From: Streptomyces sp. NBC_00461
GTDB lineage: Bacteria > Actinomycetota > Actinomycetes > Streptomycetales > Streptomycetaceae
Direction of reading: 5' to 3'
Assembly (NCBI RefSeq): GCF_036013935.1
Contig: NZ_CP107902.1
Location: 10,201,001 to 10,265,000 of the forward strand
Length of the DNA: 64,000 nt
Shown here: positions 17,033 through 25,754 of the stretch, one piece after another
Layout of the letters: each line of letters opens with the position of its first letter
Numbering within the stretch: position 1 is the stretch's first letter
Notes under the pieces: model-generated
What the model was told of the DNA's origin: nothing
The model's database searches: none
What the model saw: the letters and a program-made list of their open reading frames with translations, nothing else
Position numbers and translations under genes: made by a program

Positions 17033-18546
17033 CAGAAACCCTCCAGCATGGCTTCGCTGCGCTGGGCGGTGTGGGCGGCGGTGAGCTGGTAGTCCCGTTT
17101 GCCGCGGGTCAGCCAGGTCCCCCAGGCCAGCAGCAGCGCGGCCAGCAGGGTCACCCCGGCGTAGTTGAAGGAGTCCGTGGTGATGGGGGTCGACTGCGGA
17201 AGGCAGAACACGACGGTGATGACTACGACGTAGGCGACGGCGATGACACCGATCGGCTTTCGCCAGCGCCCCAGGCTCCACCGGCCGGACTGGTAGGCGC
17301 GGCCCTTGCGCAGGGCGAGGAAGACGGGGATGCCGTAGGCCGGCGTCATGCCGACGGCGTTGATCGCGGTGATGGCACCGTAGGCGGCGGGCGACCACAG
17401 GGCGGGCAGGGCGAGTACGAACGGCGCGACGATGACGAACCACACCGCGCGTGTGGGCGTTTTCGTGCGGTCGTTGACGATCCGCCAGCTCTGCCAGCCG
17501 GGCAGGGCACGGCTGCGGGAGAAGGCGAAGACCATGCGGCTGGCGGCGGCGACCTCGGCGTTTCCGCAGAACAGCATGGCGACGATGACGACCAAGAGCA
17601 ACGCCTTGGCGCCTGATGCGCCGAGGACATCGAGGAAGATCTGCGCGGGCGGCACCCCAGCCGCGGAATTCTGCGTGGCCGCGTAGTCCTGCATGGCGAA
17701 CAGCAACCCGGCCAGGAGCACGAACCCGGCCGCCCAGGAGACCCATATAGAGCGCACGATGCCGCGGGGTGCCGACATCTGCGCGTCGGTGGTCTCCTCG
17801 GCCACGTGGGCGGAGGCGTCGTAACCGCAGAACGTGTATCCAGCCAGCAGACTGCCGATGAGCGCCACGTAGAAGGGGCTGGAGAAGCCAGTGTCGTTGT
17901 GGAAGTGCGTGAACACGAAGCTCACCGACTGGTGCTTGGCCGGGGCGATGGTGAGGGCGCCGACGATGACGGCAACGCCGATCAGCTGCCAGTACACCGA
18001 GATCGAGTTCAGCACGTTGACCAGGCGCACACCGGCCGAGTTGAGCAGGCCGTGCACGAGCAGGATGCACCCGAAGACGGTCATGGTGGAGCCGTCGGTT
18101 GGGGTGATGCCCCACTGCAGTTGCGCGAACGCTCCGGCGAAGGCGGCGGCACCGTAGTCGATACCGGCGATCGCGCCGAGCAGGCCCAGCAGGTTCAGCC
18201 AGCCGGTCACCCAGCCCCAACGGGGCCCGCCGAGCTTGTCGGCCATGAAGTATGGGCCGCCGCTGGTGGGATAGGCGGAGACGACGTCGGCTAGGGACAG
18301 ACCGACCAGCAGCGTCATGAAGCCGATCACGATCCAGCTGCCGAGCATGACCACGGGCCCGCCGTGGCCCAGGCCGAACCCGAACAGGGACATCCCGCCG
18401 GCCAGGATGCAGATGACCGAGAACGAGATCGCGAAGTTCCCGAAGGGGCCCATCCGGCGGGAGAGCTCGGGCTTGATGCCGAGGTCTGCGAGGAAAACGT
18501 CATCCGAGCTCGGTGGTTCAACCTTGCTGGCACTTCTGTGAGACAC
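17032..18546 (-). CDS. APC-family amino acid/polyamine permease
   Basis: About 504 residues and roughly 12 hydrophobic spans. Family marks: FAISFSVICILAGGMSLFGFG in the first helix, YPTSGGPYFMADKLGG, the GYDASAHVAEET motif after helix 5-6, and GMTPAYGIPVFLALRKG near helix 10. These place it in the amino acid-choline/GABA branch of APC transporters in the cytoplasmic membrane. GTG 18546 gives a normal N-terminus (SSDDVFLADLGIKPELSRRM), although its ribosome site is weak. It is upstream of and coupled to the GS-like ligase gene. Confidence 0.87.
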   Translation of the reverse strand: MSHRSASKVEPPSSDDVFLADLGIKPELSRRMGPFGNFAISFSVICILAGGMSLFGFGLGHGGPVVMLGSWIVIGFMTLLVGLSLADVVSAYPTSGGPYFMADKLGGPRWGWVTGWLNLLGLLGAIAGIDYGAAAFAGAFAQLQWGITPTDGSTMTVFGCILLVHGLLNSAGVRLVNVLNSISVYWQLIGVAVIVGALTIAPAKHQSVSFVFTHFHNDTGFSSPFYVALIGSLLAGYTFCGYDASAHVAEETTDAQMSAPRGIVRSIWVSWAAGFVLLAGLLFAMQDYAATQNSAAGVPPAQIFLDVLGASGAKALLLVVIVAMLFCGNAEVAAASRMVFAFSRSRALPGWQSWRIVNDRTKTPTRAVWFVIVAPFVLALPALWSPAAYGAITAINAVGMTPAYGIPVFLALRKGRAYQSGRWSLGRWRKPIGVIAVAYVVVITVVFCLPQSTPITTDSFNYAGVTLLAALLLAWGTWLTRGKRDYQLTAAHTAQRSEAMLEGF

Positions 18547-18635
18547 CAGAGATCCACTTTCAGAAGGGAAGGGGAAGTGTGGGGACAGATCCGGGGAGCG
18601 TTGAGCACGCTGCACGGGCGGAGGCGCGCGACTGT

Positions 18636-19661
18636 TCACCACAGGGGCCGCTCCCGCAGCGCGGTGGCGCGGATGCGCAGGAACTCCGTCGTCCAGTCGT
18701 AGCTGCGGCCCAGACTGACGTTGATCGTCTGCCATGGCTCTGGAGTGGCGTAGGGACCCATCGCCTCGAACACGGCCCGCGCATCCTCGCCGCAGGCCAC
18801 TAGGGCATGCGCGAGGTGGTTGAGATCCAGTGGCGACAGCCATCCGTGGTGGACCGGCGGGACGGACGCGAACCAACGGTCCCGCGCCTGCCGTGCGTAG
18901 TGCGCAACCTGGGCGGTCTGCCAGAACTGCAGGGCGCTCCCCTGGCCGTTGCCGTGCCGCTCCCGGTAGACGTCCATGAGCGCGTACAGGGGGAGCATGT
19001 CCAACTCGAGGTTGTTCGGTTCGCTTGCGACTGTCCAAGCCGCGTAGTTCATGGCGGCGGACAGTCCGTTGCGGTGGAGGTGGAATTCCCGCATGCGGTG
19101 ATGCCCCTCCCGGCTGCCGGGATCGCGCTTGTTGATCTCCTCCAGAAGCGGCCACGGCCCCCGGTAGGGCATCGTGGGATCTCCTAGCTGATCCCATGGA
19201 ATCGGGCGAGATCGCCAATGAGGGTCGAAGTGATAGGGGTCGAAGGGGAGTTGAGCCAGGTGCAGCAGGCAGATCCATGGCACCGGACAATCTGGCCAGA
19301 GGGCGATCGCCTTCAAGCAGGCTTGCAGTGCCAGACCGGCGGCTCGTGAGACCAGGCTCTTGTTCTTGCCGCTGCGATGGGCCTCGATCGCGGCCCGTGT
19401 GAGCACCCGTGCCCACATCGTCGATGCGTCCGCGCTGTTAGGTTCCTCGTCCAGCCACGTTTTGAAGACGCCGCCCGCTCCCGCCTGCGCGGCTAGGAGC
19501 TGGCTGCGCCTCGTGCGCAACGACCAGTTCGGGCCCGTCCTGGCCAACAGGTCACGGGCGGCCCGATAGCGCCCCATTTTTAGGTCCTCGAGAGCCGCAC
19601 GTAGATCTGTGTCGGCACCGACCGGGCTCACTATCAGGTTCATGTCATTGGGTGTTGCCAT
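18636..19661 (-). CDS. Large hypothetical protein, possibly helical-repeat
   Basis: 341 residues, not recognised. Alpha-helical and rich in tryptophan and histidine; several helix pairs (YRAARDLLARTG, LALQACLKAIALWPDCP, AMNYAAWTVASEPNN) recall TPR-like repeats, and the C-terminus has HALVACGEDARAVFEAMGPY. No signal peptide or membrane span. ATG 19661 is preferred over the upstream ATG because a GGAGA box lies five bases before it. It is the first gene of the minus run with the permease and ligase (90-bp gap). Confidence 0.6.
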   Translation of the reverse strand: MATPNDMNLIVSPVGADTDLRAALEDLKMGRYRAARDLLARTGPNWSLRTRRSQLLAAQAGAGGVFKTWLDEEPNSADASTMWARVLTRAAIEAHRSGKNKSLVSRAAGLALQACLKAIALWPDCPVPWICLLHLAQLPFDPYHFDPHWRSRPIPWDQLGDPTMPYRGPWPLLEEINKRDPGSREGHHRMREFHLHRNGLSAAMNYAAWTVASEPNNLELDMLPLYALMDVYRERHGNGQGSALQFWQTAQVAHYARQARDRWFASVPPVHHGWLSPLDLNHLAHALVACGEDARAVFEAMGPYATPEPWQTINVSLGRSYDWTTEFLRIRATALRERPLW

Positions 19662-19829
19662 TCGGTCTCCGCTGCGGGCGGAGGTGGCATTGGTCGTTAA
19701 CGAATCGGGCATGGAAGGCCTCGTCGTTGATTGGTGGGGGGAGTCGGAGTAGCGATGCCGCGCCGCAACGTGGCAGCCAACGCGGGGTATATGGGTGTCA
19801 GTTCTCCGCGGACCAGTCCCTCGCCACCA

Positions 19830-20390
19830 TTACGGTCCCTCTTCGGCGGATCGGCTGTGGCCGTAGGCGACGAGTTGCGCCACCGCCAAGGCGGGGCACA
19901 GGTCGCCCGGTCCGTCCATCGGCACCACCCAGTAGCTGAAAGCGTCGTCCGGGTTGCTGAGGTCGAACCGCGGAACGCCGAGGAAGGAGTCACGGGCAAG
20001 GCACTCGGCGCCGCGCTGCTGCTTACTCCACTCGGGTCGATCGGCCGCACTCGGTGGCACGAGGGCGTAATACCGGCGGCTGTGCTGATCGACGAAGACG
20101 GGGCCGCCGTGCAGCACGTCGGCGAGGAACTCCTTCACCTTCTCCGGTGCGTCCGACCCGGCCGCAGCGTGGATCAGGCCGGCTTCCACGCGGACGGCGG
20201 TGAACTGCATGCCGCACCGCAGGAGAGCGATCCCGCCAGTGCGCCACTCTTCGAGCGCCCGGTCCCTACTATCAGCGGACAACAGCAGCCACGTACCCAC
20301 CGCAAGTTCGCGATCCTGCCGGGTGGTTACCAGTACGCCCGCTGACGAAGCGTCGTCGGTGTGCTCCCTGGAAGTCTCCGGGCTGGTCAT
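19830..20390 (-). CDS. Hypothetical protein paired with RsbW-like ATPase
   Basis: 186 residues, no family recognised. The N-terminal half is acidic (TSREHTDDASSAG); the middle has VLVTTRQDRELAVGTWLL and DQHSRRYYALVPPSA. No signal peptide, membrane span or clear motif. Its start overlaps the end of the RsbW-like gene (4 bp), so the two are coupled. In streptomycetes genes of this look often accompany a small histidine-kinase-like ATPase next to an XRE regulator, which is the arrangement here. Confidence 0.6.
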   Translation of the reverse strand: MTSPETSREHTDDASSAGVLVTTRQDRELAVGTWLLLSADSRDRALEEWRTGGIALLRCGMQFTAVRVEAGLIHAAAGSDAPEKVKEFLADVLHGGPVFVDQHSRRYYALVPPSAADRPEWSKQQRGAECLARDSFLGVPRFDLSNPDDAFSYWVVPMDGPGDLCPALAVAQLVAYGHSRSAEEGP

Positions 20391-20887
20391 GACGCCTCCC
20401 GGCTCCGTGGACCCTCATTCGGGTCGACGCTGGGGATGGTGAAGTTGGCCCACACGTCCTTGCCGCTGTTGGCGGGGGACCATCCAAAGTCGTCGGCGAA
20501 GGCCCTGACCAACTGCAAGCCCCGGCCGTCCTCGGCGTCCGTTGCCGCGCAGGACGGCACGGGGAGGGCCCGGCTGAAGTCCCGTACGCAGACGTTCAGC
20601 GCTCCGGGCAGGCGCGTGACGGTCAGTCGCGCACTCCTCGCTCCGGTGCGCGCATCCGGCGGCACGTGCTTCAGGACGTTGGTCAGCAACTCCGAGACCG
20701 TCAGGGCCACCGGGGCTGTCAGGCCATGCAGATCCCACAGCTTGAGGTGTGCTCGCACGATGGTCCGGACGATGGGCACGGCCTCCGAGGTGACATCGAG
20801 GTCTATCTCCAGGTGTCCCGGCTTGCTACGTGTCGTCGCGCGCACGCCGGTTGCTGGCGGGGCGGGCAATTCCAAGAGGTCGGCCAT
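20387..20887 (-). CDS. RsbW-like ATP-binding protein (anti-sigma factor family)
   Basis: 166 residues with a GHKL ATPase fold: N-box VALTVSELLTNVLKHV, and a G-box area EDGRGLQLVRAFADDFGW near the C-terminus. The family acts as serine kinases that hold sigma factors or anti-anti-sigma proteins. No anti-anti-sigma gene is seen beside it. ATG 20887 (MADLLELPAPP) is chosen over a codon 12 residues upstream since the domain starts soon after. Divergent from the XRE regulator with 162 bp between, so a shared control region is likely. Confidence 0.75.
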   Translation of the reverse strand: MADLLELPAPPATGVRATTRSKPGHLEIDLDVTSEAVPIVRTIVRAHLKLWDLHGLTAPVALTVSELLTNVLKHVPPDARTGARSARLTVTRLPGALNVCVRDFSRALPVPSCAATDAEDGRGLQLVRAFADDFGWSPANSGKDVWANFTIPSVDPNEGPRSREAS

Positions 20888-21049
20888 CACAGATCCACTT
20901 CGGTCTGGCGGAATCCTCACCAACGAGGTTCGACTGCGGTGTGTACTGGTGTGGAACCGGTCAGCGACTATTCAGTCAGGCCGCGAGACTCGCGTGCAGA
21001 TCCGGATGCGGAGAGCTGAGATATCCGCATCGCGACCAAGGGGACGCTG

Positions 21050-22450
21050 ATGCCGCAGCCCGAGAAGGAGCTCAACCCCGACGCCTCGCCGGAGGCGTGG
21101 TTCGGTGCCGAACTGCGCTACTGGCGCAAGCGCCAACCCGGCTTGCGCGCTGCCCAGTTAGGGCCAATGGTGCAGGTCAGCCCGTCTGTGATCTCCAAGA
21201 TCGAGAAGGGCGAGTACCGGTGCAGCCGAGACCTCGCCGAGCGCTTGGACGCCGTCCTCGAAACGGGAGGGGTCCTGACCCGTGCGTGGGGAATGGTGTT
21301 CGGCGATGCGGATAAAAAGCGGTCTCAAGCGGAAAGTGCCCGCAGGGGGTCGGTGGAGGGGACCATTCAGGTCCACCAGGGGCGCATGCTGGGCACAGAT
21401 ACCTCAGCCCAGCAACCTGAGAGCCTTACGTCAGTGGACCGACGCGCCTTCCTGGCTGCCACCAGCCTCGCCGCCATCGCCCCGATAGACCTCGCTAACC
21501 TCGTCGCTCCGACCGCGCCGCCCGAGCTGCCGAAGCGGATCCGACCAAAGGAGCTTGATCAGCTGCGCCACGTCGCCGACGGCATCCACCGCTGGGACAA
21601 CGCCCAGGGCGGCGGGGGCCTGGTCGGCGACTTCGCGAGCCGCTCAATGGCGTGGGCCGTACGGCTGCTCTCCGTCGACTGCCCTCAGCAGCTCCGTCTC
21701 GAACTCCTGGCCAGCGTCGCCCGGCTCGGCATCGTGGTCGGTGCTACGCACTTCGACGCCTACGCCCACGACGATGCCCGGGTTGCCTTCAAGGTCGCTT
21801 CTGAGTGCGCGGAGGCGGCCGGCGACTGGTGGCTTCGGGCAAAGACGTTCTCCTTCCTCTCCCGACAGGCCACGTGGCTGGGCGATCCAGACGAAGGCCT
21901 GACGTACGCGGAAAAGGGACTTGTCCGGTCCGACCGGCTCACGCCGACGATTCAGGCCATGATGCACAGCGCCCGCGCCCGCGCTTTCGGCAAGATGCAG
22001 GACGTACAGGGGACGTTGGCTGCAGTCGGCGCGGCCGATGACGCCTTTGCTCACTCGAACCCGGCCGAGGACCCGGCCTGGATGCACTACTACGACGACG
22101 CCCAGCACCACGGCGACACGGCCCACGCCCTGTTCGATCTTTCCATCCACGCCGACCAGGACCCCGGGCGGGCCGCGCAACGCTTCGCAACGGCGGTCGC
22201 CAGGCACGGTGACGACTACGCACGCTCGCGAGGTATCTCCCGTACGAAATTGGCGTCGCTGGTCATGGCGAAGGGCGACCCGAAGCAGGCAGTCGCCATC
22301 GGGCACCAGGCGCTCGACGACGTCGGACGGCTCACCTCACGGAGGGCGGCCGACGACCTTCGAGAGCTCCGCCGATTCGCTGGGCAGCACCGCACGTTGG
22401 ACGAGGCGGCGGAGTTGCGCCAGCGGATCACCGCTACCTTGCACGCATGA
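21050..22450 (+). CDS. XRE-family transcriptional regulator with TPR-like C-terminus
   Basis: 466 residues. The Cro/C1-type helix-turn-helix lies at about residues 17-70 (LRAAQLGPMVQVSPSVISKI, then EKGEYRCSRDLAERL). A hydrophobic patch VDRRAFLAATSLAAI follows, and the C-terminal 280 residues are helical repeats resembling TPRs (AMMHSARARAFGKMQDVQG, TAHALFDLSIHADQDPGRAA). Large XRE-TPR proteins of this build are common in Streptomyces and probably sense a small ligand or peptide. The stop overlaps the kinase start by 4 bp, so it heads a three-gene operon. Confidence 0.82.
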   Translation: MPQPEKELNPDASPEAWFGAELRYWRKRQPGLRAAQLGPMVQVSPSVISKIEKGEYRCSRDLAERLDAVLETGGVLTRAWGMVFGDADKKRSQAESARRGSVEGTIQVHQGRMLGTDTSAQQPESLTSVDRRAFLAATSLAAIAPIDLANLVAPTAPPELPKRIRPKELDQLRHVADGIHRWDNAQGGGGLVGDFASRSMAWAVRLLSVDCPQQLRLELLASVARLGIVVGATHFDAYAHDDARVAFKVASECAEAAGDWWLRAKTFSFLSRQATWLGDPDEGLTYAEKGLVRSDRLTPTIQAMMHSARARAFGKMQDVQGTLAAVGAADDAFAHSNPAEDPAWMHYYDDAQHHGDTAHALFDLSIHADQDPGRAAQRFATAVARHGDDYARSRGISRTKLASLVMAKGDPKQAVAIGHQALDDVGRLTSRRAADDLRELRRFAGQHRTLDEAAELRQRITATLHA

Positions 22451-23328
22451 CGATCTCGGCCGCCCCTGACCGCGCCGCACTGGACGAGGCCTGCGTCCTC
22501 GCAGGCTTCGACCCGGCAGGCGCTGAGCCCGTTCGGATCGCCGAGAACGAGATATGGCGCCTCCCCGGTGGGGTAATCATCCGCATCGCCCGCGCCGGCC
22601 AGTGGAAGGCGGCCGTGCGTGAAGTCCTCGTGGCGCGTTGGCTTGCCGACAATGCAGTGCCAGCCGTCCGCGCACTGCCTATCGAACAGCCAGTCGAAGC
22701 CGCGGGCCGCCCAGTGACGTTCTGGGTCGAGCTCCCGCCGCACGAGGTCGGCACCGTCCGGGATGTCGTCACGCTGTTGAAGCAGCTGCACCCCTTGCCA
22801 GTTCCGGACCTGCCGCTCGACCGGCTGGACCCGTTCGTGCGGATCGCCGAGCGGATCGAGGCCGCTACCTCACTGTCGGAAGACGATCGTCGGTGGCTTC
22901 ACGATCGGCACGTCGACCTTCGCGAGCAGTGGGAGCACCGGCCCCAGGGCCTGCCGGACTGCGTTGTGCACGGTGACGCGTGGGTCGGCAACATTGCCCG
23001 GACCGCCAACGGTCCGATCCTGATGGACTTCGAACGGGCCTCCGTCGGGCCGCCGGAGTGGGATCTCGTCTCCACCGCCGTCAAGCTGACGACGACCGGC
23101 GCCGTCACCGCGGCCGCGTACGCCGAGTTCTGCGAGGTGTACGGGACAGACGTCACCCAGTGGGCCGGGTACGAACTCCTCGCCGGAGCTCGCGAGTTGC
23201 GCATGACCACCTACGCAGCCCAACACGCTGCAACACGCCCAGAGTGGCAGGCCGAGGCCCAGTACCGCGTCGACTGCCTGCGCGGTCGTGCAGAACCTCG
23301 CCCATGGCACTGGAAAGGGATCATGTAG
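22447..23328 (+). CDS. Aminoglycoside-phosphotransferase-family kinase
   Basis: 293 residues with the APH/choline-kinase fold. The catalytic loop VVHGDAWVGNIA (near 173-184) carries the HxDxxxxN motif, and the DFE-like metal motif is LMDFERASVGPPEWDL. The N-lobe has a recognisable VIIRIARAGQWKAAVREV. The substrate is unknown; sequence and setting do not argue for antibiotic resistance. It overlaps the XRE regulator (ATGA) and shares one base with the next gene's GTG, so the three are one operon. Confidence 0.83.
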   Translation: MTISAAPDRAALDEACVLAGFDPAGAEPVRIAENEIWRLPGGVIIRIARAGQWKAAVREVLVARWLADNAVPAVRALPIEQPVEAAGRPVTFWVELPPHEVGTVRDVVTLLKQLHPLPVPDLPLDRLDPFVRIAERIEAATSLSEDDRRWLHDRHVDLREQWEHRPQGLPDCVVHGDAWVGNIARTANGPILMDFERASVGPPEWDLVSTAVKLTTTGAVTAAAYAEFCEVYGTDVTQWAGYELLAGARELRMTTYAAQHAATRPEWQAEAQYRVDCLRGRAEPRPWHWKGIM

Positions 23329-23768
23329 TGGACCGACTCGCGCAAGGCCCCGACCTACTGTTCGGCTACGGCACCTTGCAGTTCGATGACGTCCTCAAGG
23401 CGCTGTTGGGGCGAATACCCCAGCGCACTCCGACGTCCGCTCCCGGCTATCGCGCGGCCGCACTCGCAGCGCGCGTTTACCCAGGTCTCGTCCGTGCGTC
23501 GGAGAGGTCGGCGGCCGGCGTGCTGCTCACTGACCTCAGCTCTGCGGAATGGGAGATCCTCGACGCCTTCGAGGATCTCCACTACGAGCTGCAGGAAGTC
23601 GCTCTCTCCACGGGTAACCAGGGATGGACCTACGTCTGGCGAGGCGGCGACGTCCAGGAAGGCGACTGGGACGCCGAAGGTTTCCAGTCCGAGCACCTCC
23701 CTGCGTACGCCGCTCGCTGCGCGCGTATCGGGCCCCGTCTCGCCGCGGGCCTACCCAAGGGCGAGTAG
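23328..23768 (+). CDS. Gamma-glutamylcyclotransferase (AIG2-like)
   Basis: 146 residues from GTG 23328, which overlaps the last base of the kinase stop. The family YGSL-type motif appears as LFGYGTLQ near residues 11-18, and the conserved acidic residue comes in LDAFEDLHYEL. These proteins release 5-oxoproline from gamma-glutamyl amines or peptides. The window also has a gamma-glutamyl ligase-like enzyme about 6 kb away, so an opposing pair is possible, though on different transcripts. Length is normal for the family. Confidence 0.82.
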   Translation: MDRLAQGPDLLFGYGTLQFDDVLKALLGRIPQRTPTSAPGYRAAALAARVYPGLVRASERSAAGVLLTDLSSAEWEILDAFEDLHYELQEVALSTGNQGWTYVWRGGDVQEGDWDAEGFQSEHLPAYAARCARIGPRLAAGLPKGE

Positions 23769-23817
23769 CCCAACCGGTATCCGAGCATGGGAGATGTGCC
23801 CGGATGCCGCGCCAGTT

Positions 23818-24855
23818 CTACGCCGCCGTCGCAGGGTTGTGCACGGGGATCCTGGCGAACGGGTCGTTCCTCTCGGCACGTGCTGGGCGCACGTAGACCT
23901 CCCGGGGGACCCGGGAGCCCGGCCGCCAACGGCCTGCCCGCTCCAGTTCATCGTCTGTGGCACCCCACTGGGCCAGTTCGGTCGCGGCGCCCGCGCGGAC
24001 GCCCTGGGAGCTGACGTGCCGGCCATCGGTGACCAGCCCGGCCGCGTTGAACCAGTGCTTTACACGCTCGTTGACGGTCTGCCCCCGAACGCGCAGACCT
24101 CGGGTCGTGGCCGTCTTCCCTCGAGTCTCCGCGGAGGCCACCTTGCCGCTCCGCAGAACGTGCCGAAATACCGGCCCTGTGGTGATGCCCTGGTCGGCCA
24201 TGTAGTTGAGCCAGCGGGTGAGCCGGAGGACGAGCTGGATGTCCGGCCGGTCCAGGAGCACGAGGTTTTGTTCCTCGTCGTGCGTCTTGTCTTCGGGGAG
24301 CCAGACCAGGAGGCCGCCGTTGGTGAACGTCAGGTCCTCGATCTCGAGGTTGGCGCCTTCGACACTTCGGCCCAGGAAGCGGTACCCAAAGGCGAGCATC
24401 GCCGAGTCGCGCAAGCCGATCGGCCGGTTGTCGGCCTCCGCCTTCTCCATCATCGGGATCAGATAGGGCAGCGTGATCGGGAATGCACGCCGAGTGCGCA
24501 GCGCGCGCTTGTTGTTCTTCCGGTAGATATCCAAAAGTCGCAGATAGAGGCTGTTTTCGGGCTTCTTCCCTGGCGGCATGGCGGTCTTGATCAACGACAT
24601 GTAGTTCTTGATGGTAGTGACCTTGAGGTTCCGTGCCATCAGGTGTCGGCTGTACTCGGTGTACGTGGCGGTGGTGCACGGCACCGCCACGCGGTCGTGC
24701 TGCGCACACCAGGCTTTGAAGGCCTTCATCGGGCCCGTCTCGGTCGGGTCCGTGTCTTCCAGGATGGCGGCGGTCTCGTCGCTGACGTACAGGTCCCGCT
24801 CGCTGTACTGCGGGCCGTCAGCCGCGGTCGGGATGTCCTCGCCCGGGTACAGCAC
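23818..24855 (-). CDS. Tyrosine recombinase/integrase, native start removed by IS
   Basis: 345 residues remain. N-terminal SAM-like core-binding part (TYTEYSRHLMARNLKVTTIK), then a catalytic domain: first arginine region LRDSAMLAFGYRFLGRSVEG, beta-strand lysine region VWLPEDKTHDEEQN, the HxxR-like SQGVRAGAATELAQWG and a terminal VYVRPARAE that should hold the nucleophile tyrosine. It should integrate or resolve the element. An IS5-type insertion lies 15 bp upstream. Joining the two CTAG copies restores an upstream GTG (reading VGLVDFNTVLYPG) beside an AGGAGGAG box, so the present GTG 24855 is a leftover with no good ribosome site. Confidence 0.78.
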   Translation of the reverse strand: MLYPGEDIPTAADGPQYSERDLYVSDETAAILEDTDPTETGPMKAFKAWCAQHDRVAVPCTTATYTEYSRHLMARNLKVTTIKNYMSLIKTAMPPGKKPENSLYLRLLDIYRKNNKRALRTRRAFPITLPYLIPMMEKAEADNRPIGLRDSAMLAFGYRFLGRSVEGANLEIEDLTFTNGGLLVWLPEDKTHDEEQNLVLLDRPDIQLVLRLTRWLNYMADQGITTGPVFRHVLRSGKVASAETRGKTATTRGLRVRGQTVNERVKHWFNAAGLVTDGRHVSSQGVRAGAATELAQWGATDDELERAGRWRPGSRVPREVYVRPARAERNDPFARIPVHNPATAA

Positions 24856-24888
24856 GGTGTTGAAGTCGACTAGGTTCTGTCTCTTTGG

Positions 24889-25409
24889 TCAGCGTCGGGT
24901 CCAGATGAGGATGCTCGCGAGGTGGAGTGCGGCCTGGTAGGCGATCGCGAGCTTGTCGGTTCGTGTGGCCAGGCCGCGCCACTGCTTGAGGCGGTTGATG
25001 CACCGTTCGACGGTGTTTCGCTGCTTGTAGACCTCGCTGTCGAAGGCGGGCGGACGGCCACCGAGCCGGCCTCGCCGCAGGCGGTGGCCGACTTGGTCAG
25101 ACGGCTGGGGGATGACCGCACGGATACCCCGGCGCCGCAGGTGGCTGCGGATGGCGCGCGAGGAATACGCGCGGTCGGCCAGAACGGCCAGGGGCCGGGT
25201 CCGAGGCCTGCCCGGGCCCCTGCGGGGCACGCGGATGCGGGACATCACCGTCTCGAAGGCGGGTGCATCACCTGCCTGGCCCGCGGTGACGGTGAAGGCG
25301 AGAGGCCGTGCGCGGCCGTCTGCGGCCAGGTGGACCTTGGTGCTCAGCCCGCCGCGGGAGCGTCCGAGCGCGTGATCGGCGGGCTCGCCGGAGCGGGACG
25401 CCCCCTTTT
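24889..25409 (-). CDS. IS5-family transposase, second reading frame (via -1 frameshift)
   Basis: The frame supplies the rest of the DDE core: PADHALGRSRGGLSTKVHLA, then LAVLADRAYSSRAIRSHLRR (second aspartate) and KQRNTVERCINRLKQWRG (glutamate). No sensible start lies at its head; the natural entry is a -1 slip on AAAAGGGGG at 25401-25409 (plus-strand coordinates). From there it reads straight to the stop with no further break, so the element looks intact. Confidence 0.8.
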
Positions 25410-25748
25410 GAGTGCTCCGGCAGCGTGCTGGTGAGCCCGGACGACGGTGGAGTCCACCGACACCGTCCAGTCGATGTCGTCATCGGCGTCCGCTGCCGCC
25501 AGGACGGCGGCGAGGATCATCTCCCAGGTGCGGTCCACGGCCCATCTGATCAGCCGCTTGTGAGCGGTCTGGAAAGAGCCGAGCTCGTCGGGCAGGTCCC
25601 GCCAGGGTGAGTTGGTGCGGTACTTCCACGCGATGGCCTCAAGAGTGCGGCGGTGGTCGGCCCATCGCCGCCCGCGGACCGGATCCGCCGGCATCAACGG
25701 CTCGATCCGGTCCCACATCGCATCGGTGATCACTAATCGGACAGACAC
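25344..25748 (-). CDS. IS5-family transposase, first reading frame
   Basis: 134 residues. The DUF4096-type N-terminus is clear (LVITDAMWDRIEPLMPADP, YRTNSPWRDLPDELGSFQT). The catalytic core begins with the first aspartate in TVSVDSTVVRAHQHAAGA. The frame then passes the slippery AAAAGGGGG run and ends out of frame at TGA after SDAPAAG. By itself it lacks the second and third catalytic residues, so activity needs the frameshifted product. Confidence 0.82.
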   Translation of the reverse strand: MSVRLVITDAMWDRIEPLMPADPVRGRRWADHRRTLEAIAWKYRTNSPWRDLPDELGSFQTAHKRLIRWAVDRTWEMILAAVLAAADADDDIDWTVSVDSTVVRAHQHAAGALKRGRPAPASPPITRSDAPAAG

Positions 25749-25754
25749 ATCCGA

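Noticed and set aside
15671..18220. Extended upstream reading of the GS-like ligase frame into the permease gene
   Set aside because: The extra N-terminus is arginine-rich shadow of the permease; the GS domain begins at ATG 17032.
17032..19416. Extended upstream reading of the permease frame
   Set aside because: The added region is the complement frame of the hypothetical gene at 18636-19661 and has no membrane-protein character.
23769..23817. tRNA gene or att site next to the integrase
   Set aside because: The 49 bp between the cyclotransferase gene and the integrase show no tRNA-like fold or clear repeat of an att core within the window.
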